A DNA stretch of 64,000 nucleotides. Origin: Marilutibacter chinensis (lineage in GTDB: Bacteria; Pseudomonadota; Gammaproteobacteria; Xanthomonadales; Xanthomonadaceae). The position numbers were made by a program, and so were the translations under genes. The stretch spans positions 496,001 through 560,000 of the forward strand of contig NZ_JAKJPO010000003.1 in assembly GCF_021725675.1 (NCBI RefSeq). The letters run 5' to 3'. The notes below the pieces were generated by a model. It saw only the letters and a list, made by a program, of their open reading frames with translations, was not told the origin of the DNA and ran no database searches. Below, piece by piece: positions 1-9,470 of this stretch (the stretch's first letter is position 1; every line of letters starts with the position of its first letter).

Positions 1-1
1 T

Positions 2-940
2 GAGCCGACCGTGCTGGCGGTGCTCGGTTTCGGTGCAGGAGCGCCGGCCAGCGATGATCCGCGCTACCTGCGCCTGGGCCTGCAACCGCACGGTGCGGCG
101 CCGCTGGAGGTCTGGCGGACGGGCGGAACGGTCACCCACGGGCGCGAGGACGGCATCGGCTGGGCGAAGGACGGCAGCCTGCTGTTCGGCGCGATCGAGA
201 TCGAAGAAGCCGCCCTCGCCGACGGCGACACCGACGTGGAGACGGCGGCCGACCGCGCCTACCGGCAACTGGAAACCCTCATCCACGCCCATGGCTATCC
301 GCACCTGCTGCGGACCTGGAACTACATCGCCGACATCACCGACGGCAGCGGCGACGACGAGCGCTACCGGCGCTTCTGCATCGGCCGCGCGCATGGCATC
401 ACGGCGAGCGCAGGCGAGATCCGCCCCGGCACCCTGCCCGCCGCGACCGCGATCGGACGCAGCGACGGCGTGCGCCGCCTGCAGGTCTACTGGCTGGCCG
501 CCCGCCGCCCCGGCACTCCGCTGGAGAACCCGCGCCAGGTCAGCGCCTGGCGCTATCCACGCCAGTACGGGCCGCAGCCGCCAAGCTTTGCCCGCGCGAT
601 GCTGCCGCCAGCCGGTGCGGCGATGCCGCTGATGCTGTCGGGTACCGCCGCGGTGGTCGGACACCAGACCCGCCATGCCGACTCGGTCGCCGACCAGGTC
701 GCGGAGACACTGGCCAATTTCGACAGCCTGCTCGCGACCGCGCGGACCCACCGGCCGGCACTGCCACCGCGCTTCGGCACCGGCAGCCGGCTCAAGGTCT
801 ACGTGCGCGACCACGACGCGATCGCCGAGGTCGAGCGTCTGCTCGCCGAGCGGCTCGGCCCGGACGTGCCACGGATCGTGCTGCACGCTGCGATCTGCCG
901 GCGCGACCTGCGGATGGAGATCGACGGGGTACATGGGTGA
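2..940 (+). CDS. xanB2: Chorismatase (XanB2/FkbO/Hyg5 family), 5' end cut by the window
   Basis: Chorismatases split chorismate. The XanB2 branch of xanthomonads yields 3-hydroxybenzoate, a xanthomonadin pigment precursor, and 4-hydroxybenzoate for ubiquinone. The protein shows the family features: an N-terminal VLAVLGFG strand, the LRTWNYI segment near residue 102, and the FCIGRAHGI segment that follows. The frame is open to the first bases, so the GTG at 11 is probably an internal Val and the true start lies before the window. Chorismatases are around 330 residues and about 312 are visible. ubiA, whose product uses 4-hydroxybenzoate, lies about 21 kb away and no ubiC is visible. The family call is firm. 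Assignment to XanB2 rather than a Hyg5 or FkbO subtype is inferred from the probable host. Confidence 0.85.
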   Translation, partial: EPTVLAVLGFGAGAPASDDPRYLRLGLQPHGAAPLEVWRTGGTVTHGREDGIGWAKDGSLLFGAIEIEEAALADGDTDVETAADRAYRQLETLIHAHGYPHLLRTWNYIADITDGSGDDERYRRFCIGRAHGITASAGEIRPGTLPAATAIGRSDGVRRLQVYWLAARRPGTPLENPRQVSAWRYPRQYGPQPPSFARAMLPPAGAAMPLMLSGTAAVVGHQTRHADSVADQVAETLANFDSLLATARTHRPALPPRFGTGSRLKVYVRDHDAIAEVERLLAERLGPDVPRIVLHAAICRRDLRMEIDGVHG

Positions 941-995
941 GTCCGCGCGCTTGCGAGCCACTGGCTCGCGCGCGGGCGAACGCCCGACCACGGAC

Positions 996-1180
996 GGCCA
1001 GGCCGGACGATCCGTAACCCCGGCCGTGACGCCAAGGATGGCAATGGTCATCTCCATGCCTGCGGCCACCCGAGGCACCGCCTCGCGCCTCGAACGAACC
1101 CCGCACGCAGCACGGGGCCGGCCAGCCGGGCCGGACGGTCCGAAACCCGGGCCGCAACACCATGGATCGCAACGGTCATC
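996..1180. repeat. Imperfect direct repeat in a 475-bp intergenic region (941-1415)
   Basis: Two copies of a roughly 57-61 bp unit, at 996-1052 and 1120-1180, share a GGCCAG...CCGGACG.TCCG...CCC.GGCCG...GG.AACGGTCATC pattern. The unit is non-coding in any convincing frame. The rest of 941-1415, between the chorismatase gene and the small membrane protein, shows no gene or clear hairpin. Confidence 0.5.
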
Positions 1181-1415
1181 ATTCACGACCTCGCTGGCCC
1201 AGACCAGCGATTCGTGTCTTGACGCGCCCCCCGCGCGCCACCGACCGGGCGACCCGACGTCGGCAACGGTCCGATACGGAGGAGTGCGGGCGGTGTCTCG
1301 CGCAGCCGCACCGCTCCAGCCGCCCGGGGGTGACTTTCGAGACGGGCTTGATCGCCCCGTCCGGGCCACCATATCGGACGACAGGGGTGTCCGCCCCGGA
1401 CCGGAGAACCGCACG

Positions 1416-1664
1416 ATGGGACTGATCAGCCTGCTCTGGGGCATTGTCGCGATGATCTGGATGGTGATCGCGCTGATTCCGCTGCTGGGTTGGGGCAACT
1501 GGCTGCTGATTCCGTTCGCCGCGGTCGGTGCGGTGATCGGCGCGATCGGCGTGCTGTTCACCCGCAGCGAACGCAACGGCCGTGCCAAGGCGGGCCTGTT
1601 GCTCAACGGCATCGTCATCGTGGTCGGCATCGTCCGCCTGGGCCTCGGCGGCGGGGTGATTTGA
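1416..1664 (+). CDS. Small membrane protein of unknown function (82 aa)
   Basis: The protein is strongly hydrophobic, with probable membrane segments at about residues 5-24, 28-48 and 60-79. A basic loop with the sequence RSERNGRAK lies near residues 50-58. I do not recognise a named family. The ATG at 1416 follows GGAGAACCGCACG, a good Shine-Dalgarno with 9-nt spacing, which supports this start over the longer upstream frame. It is on the same strand as hemB, 68 nt upstream, but hemB has its own promoter-like box. A function cannot be deduced. The codon use and hydrophobicity make a real gene likely. Confidence 0.65.
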   Translation: MGLISLLWGIVAMIWMVIALIPLLGWGNWLLIPFAAVGAVIGAIGVLFTRSERNGRAKAGLLLNGIVIVVGIVRLGLGGGVI

Positions 1665-1720
1665 CTCCACGGATCCATCGCGGCGGTCCGACCCGCCACC
1701 CCGCGCACAGCACGAGCGCG

Positions 1721-2722
<1,002 letters not shown>

Positions 2723-2833
2723 ACGCGTCCGGATTCACCGGCTCTGTCAGGCTCGGCTCGAACAGGGAACGGGTCCCGCGCGGTCATCGCGAACGCGACC
2801 GGCCCCGGCAATGATGCATTCATGCCGTCGCGA

Positions 2834-2862
2834 CCGGATGCCCTCACCGGGAGGGCATCCGG
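2834..2862. terminator. Strong hairpin between convergent hemB and the Cys-rich peptide gene
   Basis: Perfect 12-bp arms (CCGGATGCCCTC and its complement) enclose a 5-nt ACCGG loop. The hairpin sits between two convergent genes, 111 nt after the hemB stop and 15 nt after the peptide stop. There is no T run on either side, so intrinsic termination is inferred only from stem strength and position. Confidence 0.5.
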
Positions 2863-2877
2863 CTCCGCAGCGACCGG

Positions 2878-3078
2878 TTACGGTTCGATGCAGCAGGCGA
2901 AACAGTAATTGTCCCCGATGTTCTTGTGACCGCGTCCGGAAGCGCAGTTCAGGCAGGAAGAGCAGTAGAGGCCTTCGCCGGCCGGCCTTGCCGTCACCTG
3001 CGAGAAGGCGGAAGCGGCGAGAACCAGGCTCGCCGCAACCAGGACGAACCACTTCTTGTTGCTTGCCTTGACGTTCAT
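2878..3078 (-). CDS. Small exported six-cysteine peptide (66 aa precursor)
   Basis: The precursor has a basic start with a KK pair, a hydrophobic core (FVLVAASLVLAA) and an ASA signal-peptidase site that would cut after residue 24. The mature part would be about 42 residues with six cysteines at 39, 42, 45, 59, 62 and 63. I do not recognise the family. The start is fixed by an ideal AAGGAG six nt before the ATG at 3078; the frame runs 19 codons further upstream but that would overlap the preceding gene. It lies 19 nt after a thioredoxin-fold gene on the same strand, suggesting that the neighbour handles its disulfides or a bound group. It could instead be a metal-binding peptide, a secreted effector or the small subunit of an enzyme. 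Function is unknown. Confidence 0.7.
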   Translation of the reverse strand: MNVKASNKKWFVLVAASLVLAASAFSQVTARPAGEGLYCSSCLNCASGRGHKNIGDNYCFACCIEP

Positions 3079-3097
3079 GTCGTACTCCTTCACTGGT

Positions 3098-3697
3098 CTA
3101 TCTGACGCCCGCGCGGCCTTCCTGGCCATCGTCACGGGCTGGGCTCGGTAGAGGCACGTCCTTGTCTGTCAGCTGTCCATAACGCGCGGTGCGAACGCGC
3201 CCGTCCCTGTCGACCATCAACAGCATCGGCACGACGTTGAGGCGGTACAGGCCGATCTCCTTCGAGCCGGGAAGGACCACGGTCGGAATCTTCGAGCCCG
3301 TTTCGGAAAGGTACTGACGTGTCTCGTCCTCGCTCATCACCGAGACCGCGTACATCTCCATGTCGCCGTGCGCGCGGATGATGTCGTGGATGCGCTCGAC
3401 ATGCTCCGTCGACGCCCGGCAGAACTGGCAGTCGGGGGAGAAAAAATAGAGGACCTGTCCATCGCGCTCAGGCGCACCGATCTTCGCGATCGATGCGGGC
3501 GACTGCAGAACCGGAAGATCGGTGCTCGGAATCCATTCGCCGACACGCGGATGCCCGAGATCGAACGTCGTCTTGACCAGACGCTCCTCGAGTTTCTGGT
3601 AGCGGTGAACGGACCATGCCACGAACGTCACCGAAACCAGCAGAAGGGCGTACAGCGCGTGATCCACACTGATGAATCCCGATGACTTCCTGGTCAT
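3098..3697 (-). CDS. Membrane-anchored thioredoxin-fold (TlpA/redoxin-like) protein
   Basis: The protein is 199 aa. An N-terminal anchor at about residues 13-31 (ALYALLLVSVTFVAWSV) places the rest in the periplasm. The redoxin fold follows, with YFFSPDCQFC giving a CxxC active site at C90-C93 and a cis-Pro motif NVVPMLLMVD after residue 150. Such proteins reduce, oxidise or shuffle disulfides of specific partners. The gene has AAGGAG 5 nt before the ATG. Immediately downstream is the six-cysteine exported peptide, its likely partner, in what looks like a two-gene operon. Local GC is lower than in the neighbours, about 57 percent in some lines, so the pair may have been acquired. The fold is firm and the substrate is inferred. 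Confidence 0.8.
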   Translation of the reverse strand: MTRKSSGFISVDHALYALLLVSVTFVAWSVHRYQKLEERLVKTTFDLGHPRVGEWIPSTDLPVLQSPASIAKIGAPERDGQVLYFFSPDCQFCRASTEHVERIHDIIRAHGDMEMYAVSVMSEDETRQYLSETGSKIPTVVLPGSKEIGLYRLNVVPMLLMVDRDGRVRTARYGQLTDKDVPLPSPARDDGQEGRAGVR

Positions 3698-3844
3698 ACG
3701 CTCTCCTTGTCTTCCAGACAGGAAGAATCCACGTCCAGCGGCCGCGCTTTCGTGACTGCCCTCCCATTTCCCGCCCCGAACCGGGCTTCGACGCCCGTGG
3801 GCGACTTCAGCCTGCCGGCGGCATGCCGAAGCCGCCGCTCGCCG

Positions 3845-4768
3845 TCACCTTCCTTCGTCCAGGCAACCGGCACGCCCGGCGGCCTTCGGCGAAACGGTGC
3901 GGTAGAGATCGGTGCCGCCGGCGCGCGGGGCGCGGGCGGTGCCGGCGACCAGCAGCTCGCCCGGCTTGTGCCCGTCCGGGACCGGCGCGAACGTGCGCGC
4001 GTCGGCGGTGTTGAACGACAGCTCCAGCGCTGCATCCCCGGCGTAGGCCGAACCGTCGCAATGGGCGACCCTCACCTGCGATGTCGCGGCATTGCCGCGC
4101 GAGAACACCAGGGTCGCGCCATCGGCAAGCCAGGCAGGATCGGTTTCGTCGGCGATGGTATTGACCGTGCCGGGCAACGCGCGCGGTTCGGCGAAGTCGT
4201 CGTCGTCCCGGCGGGCAGACAGCAGATCGAGGCCGCCTTCGCCTCCGTGGCCGTCGCTCGCGAACAGCAGCAGATTGCCGTCGGGGCCCGGCATCGGCGC
4301 ACGCTCGTCGCCACTGGTGTTGAGCGTACCGCCGAGATGCTCGACAACGCCGAAACCGCCGCCGGCGAGCACGCGGGCGCGATAGAGATCGTGCCCGCCG
4401 CGGCCACCTTCCCGGTTCGAGCTGAAGTACAGCCAGCGGCCGTCCGGGTCGAATGCGGGATCGGCGTCGTCGGCCGGGCTGTTGATCGCCAGGGGCACCG
4501 GATCCTGCCAGCGGCCATCGTGCAGCGTCGCCTGCCACAGGTCGCTGCCGCCGGCGCCGCCTTCGCGCCCCGCCGCCGCCCAGACGATCCGACGGCCATC
4601 GGCGCCGACGCTGGCGCGGCCCTCGTCGGCCCGGGTCGAGACCACGCCCATGCCTTCGATTCCGTACTCGGACAGGCCGGACGCGGCGACGGCCGGCAGC
4701 CCCTGCGTTGACGTGGCCGCACACAGCGCCGGGAGTAGACTGAATGCGCAGGCGACGATGATCCGCAT
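3845..4768 (-). CDS. Exported PD40/TolB-like beta-propeller protein
   Basis: This is a 307-residue protein with a cleavable signal peptide ([20 protein letters not shown]). Repeats of the PD40 type occur several times, for example [34 protein letters not shown] and [15 protein letters not shown], spaced about 50 residues apart. Such repeats form a TolB-like propeller used for binding, not catalysis. The ATG at 4768 gives a clean signal peptide, and the longer frame beyond it runs antisense to aroE and is not coding. It is divergent from aroE with a 58-bp gap. The specific role is unknown. The alternative is the N-terminal half of a peptidase, but no hydrolase domain follows. Confidence 0.8.
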   Translation of the reverse strand: MRIIVACAFSLLPALCAATSTQGLPAVAASGLSEYGIEGMGVVSTRADEGRASVGADGRRIVWAAAGREGGAGGSDLWQATLHDGRWQDPVPLAINSPADDADPAFDPDGRWLYFSSNREGGRGGHDLYRARVLAGGGFGVVEHLGGTLNTSGDERAPMPGPDGNLLLFASDGHGGEGGLDLLSARRDDDDFAEPRALPGTVNTIADETDPAWLADGATLVFSRGNAATSQVRVAHCDGSAYAGDAALELSFNTADARTFAPVPDGHKPGELLVAGTARAPRAGGTDLYRTVSPKAAGRAGCLDEGR

Positions 4769-4826
4769 CGATGATTCCCCGGATTTCCAAGCCGATGTCT
4801 TCTTCCCAAGTCTAAGCGAGGCCCCC

Positions 4827-5681
4827 ATGACCGAATCCGTGATCAAGCGCTTTGCCGTGATCGGCCATCCCGTGGCGCATTCCCTGTCGCCACGCATCCA
4901 CGCGACCTTCGGCAGGCAGCGCGGCATCGCCCTCGAATACACCGCCATCGACACCGGCCCCGAGCAGTTGGAGGCCACCCTGACCGCGTTCGCGGCCGGC
5001 GGCGGCACCGGCGTCAACATCACCCTGCCGCACAAGCAGCGTGCGGCCGAGCTGTGCAGTGAGCTGACCGAGCGCGCGCGCCGCTGCGGTGCGGCCAACA
5101 CCCTGACCCGCACCGCCGACGGCTGGCTCGGCGACAACACCGACGGCCTCGGCCTGGTGCGCGATCTCACCGAACGCCATGGTCAGGACCTGCGCGGGCG
5201 CAAGGTGCTGCTGATCGGCGCCGGCGGCGCGGCCCGCGGGGTCGCACCGGCACTGCTGGACGCCGGGATCAAGTCCCTGTTCATCGTCAACCGCACGCCG
5301 TCGCGCACCGATGCGCTGGCCGACGCCCTCGGCGAGCCCGGCCGCGTGCACCCGCGCAACTTCGAGGACCTGGGCAACCTCGGCGGCTTCGACCTGATCG
5401 TCAATGCGACCTCGGCCGCGCGCGAAGCGGCGCTGCCGTTCCTGCCCAGTTCCCTGGTCGCGCCGCGCGCGGACGCGGTCGACCTCAGCTATGGCGAGGT
5501 CGCGATCCCGTTCATGGCGTGGGCGCGTGCCGCCGGCTGCGACATCGTGATCGACGGCCTCGGCATGCTGGTCGAGCAGGCCGCCGAGGCGTTCCTGCGC
5601 TGGCATGGCGTGCGTCCGGACACCCGTGCGGTCTACGACGAGCTGCGCGCGTCCTACACGCTGCTGTCGACCGGCGACTGA
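4827..5681 (+). CDS. aroE: Shikimate dehydrogenase (NADP+)
   Basis: AroE reduces 3-dehydroshikimate to shikimate with NADPH in the chorismate pathway. At 284 residues it has typical length. The substrate site includes SLSPRIH at 19-25 and the catalytic Lys K70 in NITLPHK; NTDG is at 104-107. The nucleotide fold shows GAGGAA at 131-136 and NRT shortly after. The ATG at 4827 begins the conserved [12 protein letters not shown] strand, and the upstream frame lacks family similarity. It is followed after 25 nt by a YkgJ-type gene, probably co-transcribed. Its product ultimately supplies the chorismatase at the left edge. Confidence 0.96.
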   Translation: MTESVIKRFAVIGHPVAHSLSPRIHATFGRQRGIALEYTAIDTGPEQLEATLTAFAAGGGTGVNITLPHKQRAAELCSELTERARRCGAANTLTRTADGWLGDNTDGLGLVRDLTERHGQDLRGRKVLLIGAGGAARGVAPALLDAGIKSLFIVNRTPSRTDALADALGEPGRVHPRNFEDLGNLGGFDLIVNATSAAREAALPFLPSSLVAPRADAVDLSYGEVAIPFMAWARAAGCDIVIDGLGMLVEQAAEAFLRWHGVRPDTRAVYDELRASYTLLSTGD

Positions 5682-5706
5682 CCGCCGACGACGGCCGGGA
5701 GGGGCG

Positions 5707-5991
5707 ATGAACTGTCGTAGCCGCTGCGGGGCGTGCTGCATCGCCCCTTCGATCCACTCCCCCATTCCCGGCATGCCGCACGGCAAGCCGGCCGGCATTC
5801 CGTGCGTGCAGCTCGACGAGCACATGCGTTGCCGGATCTTCGGCAGGCCCGAGCGGCCGCCGTTCTGCGTATCGCTGCGTCCGTCCCAGGAGATGTGCGG
5901 AAACTCGCGCGAGGACGCGATCACGATGCTCGACAGGCTGGAAGTGCTGACCCGGCCCCAGGGCAGCGCCGGCACCCCGGGAAAGGGCTGA
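5707..5991 (+). CDS. YkgJ-family cysteine cluster protein
   Basis: This 94-residue protein begins [11 protein letters not shown] and carries eight cysteines at 3, 7, 10, 11, 33, 42, 54 and 64, the arrangement of the YkgJ/UPF0153 family that is thought to bind zinc or an Fe-S cluster. The conserved GMPHGKPAG and CVQLDE segments are present. The GAGGGGCG before the ATG at 5707 is an acceptable Shine-Dalgarno. It lies 25 nt after aroE on the same strand. The biochemical role of the family is not established. Confidence 0.85.
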   Translation: MNCRSRCGACCIAPSIHSPIPGMPHGKPAGIPCVQLDEHMRCRIFGRPERPPFCVSLRPSQEMCGNSREDAITMLDRLEVLTRPQGSAGTPGKG

Positions 5992-6064
5992 GCCATTCCT
6001 TCCTCGATCCGTGGACGCCGCGCCGTCCATCGCACGCGGAGTCCGGATTGCCCCGGAGCTCCGA

Positions 6065-6799
6065 TCACTCGCCGGCGTCGGCGGCTCCACAGCATTTCTT
6101 GTACTTGCGTCCGCTGCCGCACGGGCACGGCGCGTTGCGGGCCGGAGCCTCGGCACGGCGGATCGGTTCGTGCGGCGTCAGCGCGTCGATCCGGTGGTGA
6201 TGCAGATCGGCGAGCATGCCCGGCAGGCTGGCGATGATCTCCAGCCGCTCCCGGTATCCGATCGGAGTCGCCGGCGCCGACGGGTCCTCGCCGATCACCT
6301 CGCCGCTGGCGAGCTGGTCGAACAGGCCGAAGATCGCCTCCATCCAGTCGTTGTCGTCGAGCCAGGCATCCCACGCGGCTTCGCGCAGCGAAACCCCGGT
6401 GAAGAAGCCCAGCGCCCAGTCGCGTCCGACGTCGAGGTCCTCCTCGGCGACGTCCTCGGGCAGCTCTTCCTCCGGATCCTCCGGCAACCACAGCAGCGGC
6501 GCCAGATGGTCGGGCAGATCGTCCTCGCCGTGCCGCACGCGTGCGGCCGCCATGTTGTGGTGGCCCTGCAGCAGCGCCTCGATCTCCTCGCGCTCGGTGT
6601 CATCGGACCACCGCGGCGGCTTGCCCCAGACCGGCGGCATCCACTCGGAGGCCGGCACGTCTTCCGGACCGAGCACCAGCGCGGTCAGATAGCCGTCCAG
6701 CGCCTCCAGGTTGAACCCCCTGAACGGCACCGCGCGCTGCTCGAGCAGGTCGGCGAGGCGTTCGATCTGGTCGTCGTCGAGGTAGGCGGGAGCTTTCAT
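6065..6799 (-). CDS. UPF0149/YecA-family protein with C-terminal SEC-C zinc motif
   Basis: The 244-residue protein has a UPF0149 fold (LDDDQIERLADLL near residue 7, then FNLEALDGYLTALVLGPE). A C-terminal SEC-C motif, CPCGSGRKYKKCC, places zinc ligands at C225, C227, C236 and C237. SEC-C motifs resemble the SecA zinc finger and can bind SecB or ribosomes, but the role of this protein is unknown. The ATG at 6799 starts the conserved region; another in-frame ATG lies ten codons upstream. It is divergent from a YchJ-type gene that also carries a SEC-C motif, an unusual pairing. Confidence 0.85.
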   Translation of the reverse strand: MKAPAYLDDDQIERLADLLEQRAVPFRGFNLEALDGYLTALVLGPEDVPASEWMPPVWGKPPRWSDDTEREEIEALLQGHHNMAAARVRHGEDDLPDHLAPLLWLPEDPEEELPEDVAEEDLDVGRDWALGFFTGVSLREAAWDAWLDDNDWMEAIFGLFDQLASGEVIGEDPSAPATPIGYRERLEIIASLPGMLADLHHHRIDALTPHEPIRRAEAPARNAPCPCGSGRKYKKCCGAADAGE

Positions 6800-6867
6800 G
6801 CGGGCGGGCCATGCGATCGGGACGCGCATGGTAGTACGAGTCGCGGCCACGCACCGCCAAAGCCGGC

Positions 6868-6873
6868 GACAAT
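6868..6873 (+). promoter_or_regulatory. Possible -10 box of the YchJ-type gene
   Basis: A GACAAT hexamer ends 8 nt before the ATG at 6881, with no clear Shine-Dalgarno between. The geometry resembles the leaderless arrangement at hemB, but the hexamer matches less well. Confidence 0.3.
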
Positions 6874-6880
6874 GGCAGCC

Positions 6881-7294
6881 ATGCGCAAGACGCCGTCCTC
6901 CTCCGACGCCTGCCCCTGCGACAGCGGCGACCGTTATCCGGACTGCTGCGGTCCGCTCCACGCCGGCACCGCCGCCGCGACCGCCGAGGCGCTGATGCGC
7001 TCCCGCTATAGCGCCTATGTCCGCGGCGACGCCGACTATCTGCGCGCCAGCTGGCACCCCGATACCCGCCCGGCCGCGCTGGAGCTGGACCCGCCGGGCG
7101 CACTGCGCTGGCTCGGGCTGAGCGTGCTCGACCATCACAGCGAGGGCGATGCGGCGACGGTCGAGTTCATCGCCCGCTATCGCGTCGGCGGTGGCCCGGC
7201 TGCGCGCCTGCACGAGATCAGCCGTTTCCGGCGCATCGACGGCCGCTGGTATTACCTCGACGGCCGTTTTCCGGAGCCCGGCGACGCGCGCTGA
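6881..7294 (+). CDS. YchJ/UPF0225-family SEC-C protein
   Basis: The protein has 137 residues. An N-terminal SEC-C-like motif (CPCDSGDRYPDCC) gives probable zinc ligands at C11, C13, C22 and C23. It is followed by the family signature AEALMRSRYSAYVRGDADYL and an NTF2-like body ending FRRIDGRWYYLDG. YchJ proteins are widespread and uncharacterised. I chose the ATG at 6881, but an in-frame ATG at 6872 would add three residues. It is divergent from the YecA-family gene across 81 bp. Confidence 0.88.
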   Translation: MRKTPSSSDACPCDSGDRYPDCCGPLHAGTAAATAEALMRSRYSAYVRGDADYLRASWHPDTRPAALELDPPGALRWLGLSVLDHHSEGDAATVEFIARYRVGGGPAARLHEISRFRRIDGRWYYLDGRFPEPGDAR

Positions 7295-7400
7295 CATCCC
7301 CGCCCATCGCGCCCGCAGTGGCGGGAAGGCGCGGCCGGGCGGACGACGTCGGCGTCCCGCGCAAACTCGCGGGCAGGCGCCACCGCAACCGGACCCGCAC

Positions 7401-7430
7401 AAAAAAAGAGGCGCGATTTCCATCGCGCCT
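7401..7430 (-). terminator. Rho-independent terminator of the lipoprotein gene
   Basis: Read on the minus strand, 9-bp arms (AGGCGCGAT and ATCGCGCCT) with a 4-nt loop are followed by seven T. It lies 100 nt beyond the stop of the lipoprotein gene. The rest of the 235-bp gap 7295-7529 shows no gene. Confidence 0.85.
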
Positions 7431-7529
7431 TGGCTTGCCCACCCAATAGGGGGGAGAGAGAAGAAGTGTCGCCGCGTGGCGGCCATGGACGGCGGCCACG
7501 CAGCCGGATTGGCGTTCCGCCCGTGCGGA

Positions 7530-8027
7530 CTACTTCACCTCGAAATCGCGGGTCTCGACGGTGGCGCCGTCGAGCGTCACCTCCAGCTTGTAGCTGCCCG
7601 CCGGCCAGCCGTCGGGCTTGCTGATCTGGAAATTCGTCACGCCCTTGCCGGCGAACGCGATCTCCTTCGATTCCTCGTGCACGACGGTATCGCCGCCGAA
7701 GGTCCACCTGGCGCCGAGGGTGCCATTGACGGTCGCAGCCGGATCGCTGGTCGCGGTCGACACCGCGGCGATGATGGTGTCACCCGGCGCGAAGGTGGTC
7801 GACGGCGCGGTGACGTTCATGTCGGCGCCGACGGCGGTACCCAGTTCGACGCCGGTGACCGACGCGGTCGCGGCAACCGGCGCGACCGGTGCCGACGGTT
7901 CCAGGGCCGGGGACGGCGGCGGTGGCGCGGTGGCCTCCGGAGCCGTCTCCTGCTTCTTGCAGCCGGCAACGGCCAGCGTGGCCACCAGGGCCGCGGCAAC
8001 GGCATAGGTCGAACGTTGACGCATCAT
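7530..8027 (-). CDS. Predicted lipoprotein of unknown function (165 aa)
   Basis: A signal sequence ends in the lipobox LAVAGC with the acylated Cys at 23. A Pro/Ala-rich spacer follows at residues 28-55, then a compact beta-rich domain (ARWTFGGDTVVHEESKEIAF, then GWPAGSYKLEVTLDGATVETRDFEVK) like those of periplasmic immunoglobulin-like modules. I do not recognise a named family. AAGGAG lies 7 nt before the first ATG at 8027, so that start is preferred over the second ATG. A good terminator follows. The next gene on the strand is the LysM protein, 61 nt upstream. Confidence 0.8.
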   Translation of the reverse strand: MMRQRSTYAVAAALVATLAVAGCKKQETAPEATAPPPPSPALEPSAPVAPVAATASVTGVELGTAVGADMNVTAPSTTFAPGDTIIAAVSTATSDPAATVNGTLGARWTFGGDTVVHEESKEIAFAGKGVTNFQISKPDGWPAGSYKLEVTLDGATVETRDFEVK

Positions 8028-8088
8028 GCGGTTCTCCTTGGATGTGCGTGAGCGGATATGCGGATGGCTGGGACGCGGCGATGGCCGC

Positions 8089-8418
8089 TCAGGCGTCGGT
8101 GCCGTGGTTCCCGGAACCGGCCGGGATGCGCAGCACCTGGCCGGGGAAGATCCGGTCCGGGTCGTCGAGCTGGTCGCGGTTGGCCTCGAAGATCACCGTC
8201 CAATCGCTGGCCTTGCCATAGAACTGCCTGGCGATCGCCGACAGCGTGTCGCCCTTCTCGACCGTATAGGCCTGCTCGACCGGATCCGCCTCGATGATTT
8301 CCTCGGTCGACTGCACCGACGACTGCACGTTGCTGAAGTCGGGTTTCTCGATGATCTCCTCGGTGCTCTTCACCGCGCCCTGCACATTGGAGAAGTCGGG
8401 CTTTTTCTCGGTACTCAT
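8089..8418 (-). CDS. LysM-domain protein with a tandem 19-residue N-terminal repeat
   Basis: The 109-residue protein ends in one LysM module ([18 protein letters not shown] ... [21 protein letters not shown], about 51-99). LysM binds peptidoglycan or related glycans. It lacks a signal peptide, like the cytosolic KbpA/YgaU type, but the usual BON domain is absent. Instead residues 6-24 and 25-43 are two near-identical copies of [16 protein letters not shown]. The start is supported by GGAGCG a few nt upstream. Similar short LysM proteins are common in xanthomonads. Their role is unclear. Confidence 0.85.
   Translation of the reverse strand: MSTEKKPDFSNVQGAVKSTEEIIEKPDFSNVQSSVQSTEEIIEADPVEQAYTVEKGDTLSAIARQFYGKASDWTVIFEANRDQLDDPDRIFPGQVLRIPAGSGNHGTDA
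8290..8403 (-). repeat. Two tandem 57-bp units inside the LysM gene
   Basis: The units 8347-8403 and 8290-8346 encode the two 19-residue copies. They differ at four residues (GA/SS, K/Q and neighbours), which suggests an old in-frame duplication. Confidence 0.8.
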
Positions 8419-8527
8419 CCAGGACGCTCCTCGCCAGTGTGGGTCGTTGCGAGCACACTGGCATGCGCCCTGTTAAGGAATCATTGCGTCCAGGTGAAGA
8501 TCGTGCCCGGCATCCGGACGCAGTGCG

Positions 8528-9352
8528 CTATTGCCGTGTGTCGCGTGTCGGATCCGGACGTCGGTGGCCAGGGGTGGCCCGCCACGGGTTGATGTCCAGC
8601 CCGCCGCGGCGGGTGTAGCGCGCCTCCACCGACAGCGTCTGCGGCCGGGTCCGGGCGAGCAGGTCGGTGAAGATGCGCTCGACGCACTGCTCGTGGAACT
8701 CGGCGTGATCGCGGAACGACACGAGATAACGCAGCAGCGCGGCGCGGTCGAGCCGCGGGCCGCGGTAGCGGATCACCACGGTCGCCCAGTCCGGCTGCCC
8801 GGTAACCGGGCAGTTCGATTTGAGCAGGCCGCTGCTCAGCACCTCTTCGGCGAGACTGGCGGGATCGGCGCCGAGCAGCTCGGCGCGCGGCGGACCGTAC
8901 TCCGCGATCGCCACATCGAGGCCGTCGATCGATTCGCCATCGTCCTCCGCGGTCGCCGGCGGCAGACCGAATGCCACCTGCACCGGCGCGCCGGCGGCGG
9001 CGGACAGATCGGTCGCGATCCGTACCCGCACCGTCTCCTCGTCGTCGAACACGGTCGCGTTGAACGAGTTCAGATACAGCTTCAGCGACTTGGATTCGAT
9101 CAGGAACGGCGAATGCGCCGGCACCTGCAAGGTCGCGGTCGCCATCCGCGGCTTGCCGCGCGAATCCAGCCAGCTCAGCTCGTAGGCATGCCAACGATCG
9201 ATGCCGATGAACGGCAGTGCCGCATCGTCGACGCCGATCTGGTGGCGGCCGAGCGAGCGGGCGATCGGGAACAGCAGGCCGGCGTCGTAATGGCGCGGAT
9301 AGTCGACGTGACGGCCCAGCGGCAGGCCGTCGTTGCGGGCGGGATCGTTCAT
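8528..9352 (-). CDS. queF: NADPH-dependent 7-cyano-7-deazaguanine reductase
   Basis: QueF reduces the nitrile preQ0 to preQ1 in queuosine tRNA modification. The 274-residue length marks the long bimodular (type II) form. The substrate-binding [13 protein letters not shown] is at 86-98 and the catalytic Cys is C181 in [12 protein letters not shown], with D188 nearby. The ATG at 9352 is preceded by a TAAAAT box at leaderless distance. It is monocistronic as far as can be seen, and about 110 bp separates its stop from the start of the LysM gene. Confidence 0.96.
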   Translation of the reverse strand: MNDPARNDGLPLGRHVDYPRHYDAGLLFPIARSLGRHQIGVDDAALPFIGIDRWHAYELSWLDSRGKPRMATATLQVPAHSPFLIESKSLKLYLNSFNATVFDDEETVRVRIATDLSAAAGAPVQVAFGLPPATAEDDGESIDGLDVAIAEYGPPRAELLGADPASLAEEVLSSGLLKSNCPVTGQPDWATVVIRYRGPRLDRAALLRYLVSFRDHAEFHEQCVERIFTDLLARTRPQTLSVEARYTRRGGLDINPWRATPGHRRPDPTRDTRQ

Positions 9353-9358
9353 CCGTCC

Positions 9359-9364
9359 ATTTTA
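9359..9364 (-). promoter_or_regulatory. Probable -10 box of queF, leaderless arrangement
   Basis: On the minus strand TAAAAT is separated from the ATG by six nt (GGACGG), so transcription should start at the start codon. No -35 consensus is visible. Confidence 0.5.
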
Positions 9365-9470
9365 CGGCGCCGGTACCGCCCGGCGCCTGCGGAGCCGTCC
9401 ATCATCGGTCCGCCCTTCAGCCGCCGCTTCGGCACGGACCGGGCCCGGGCGGCCGTTTCCCGTCTCCCGC

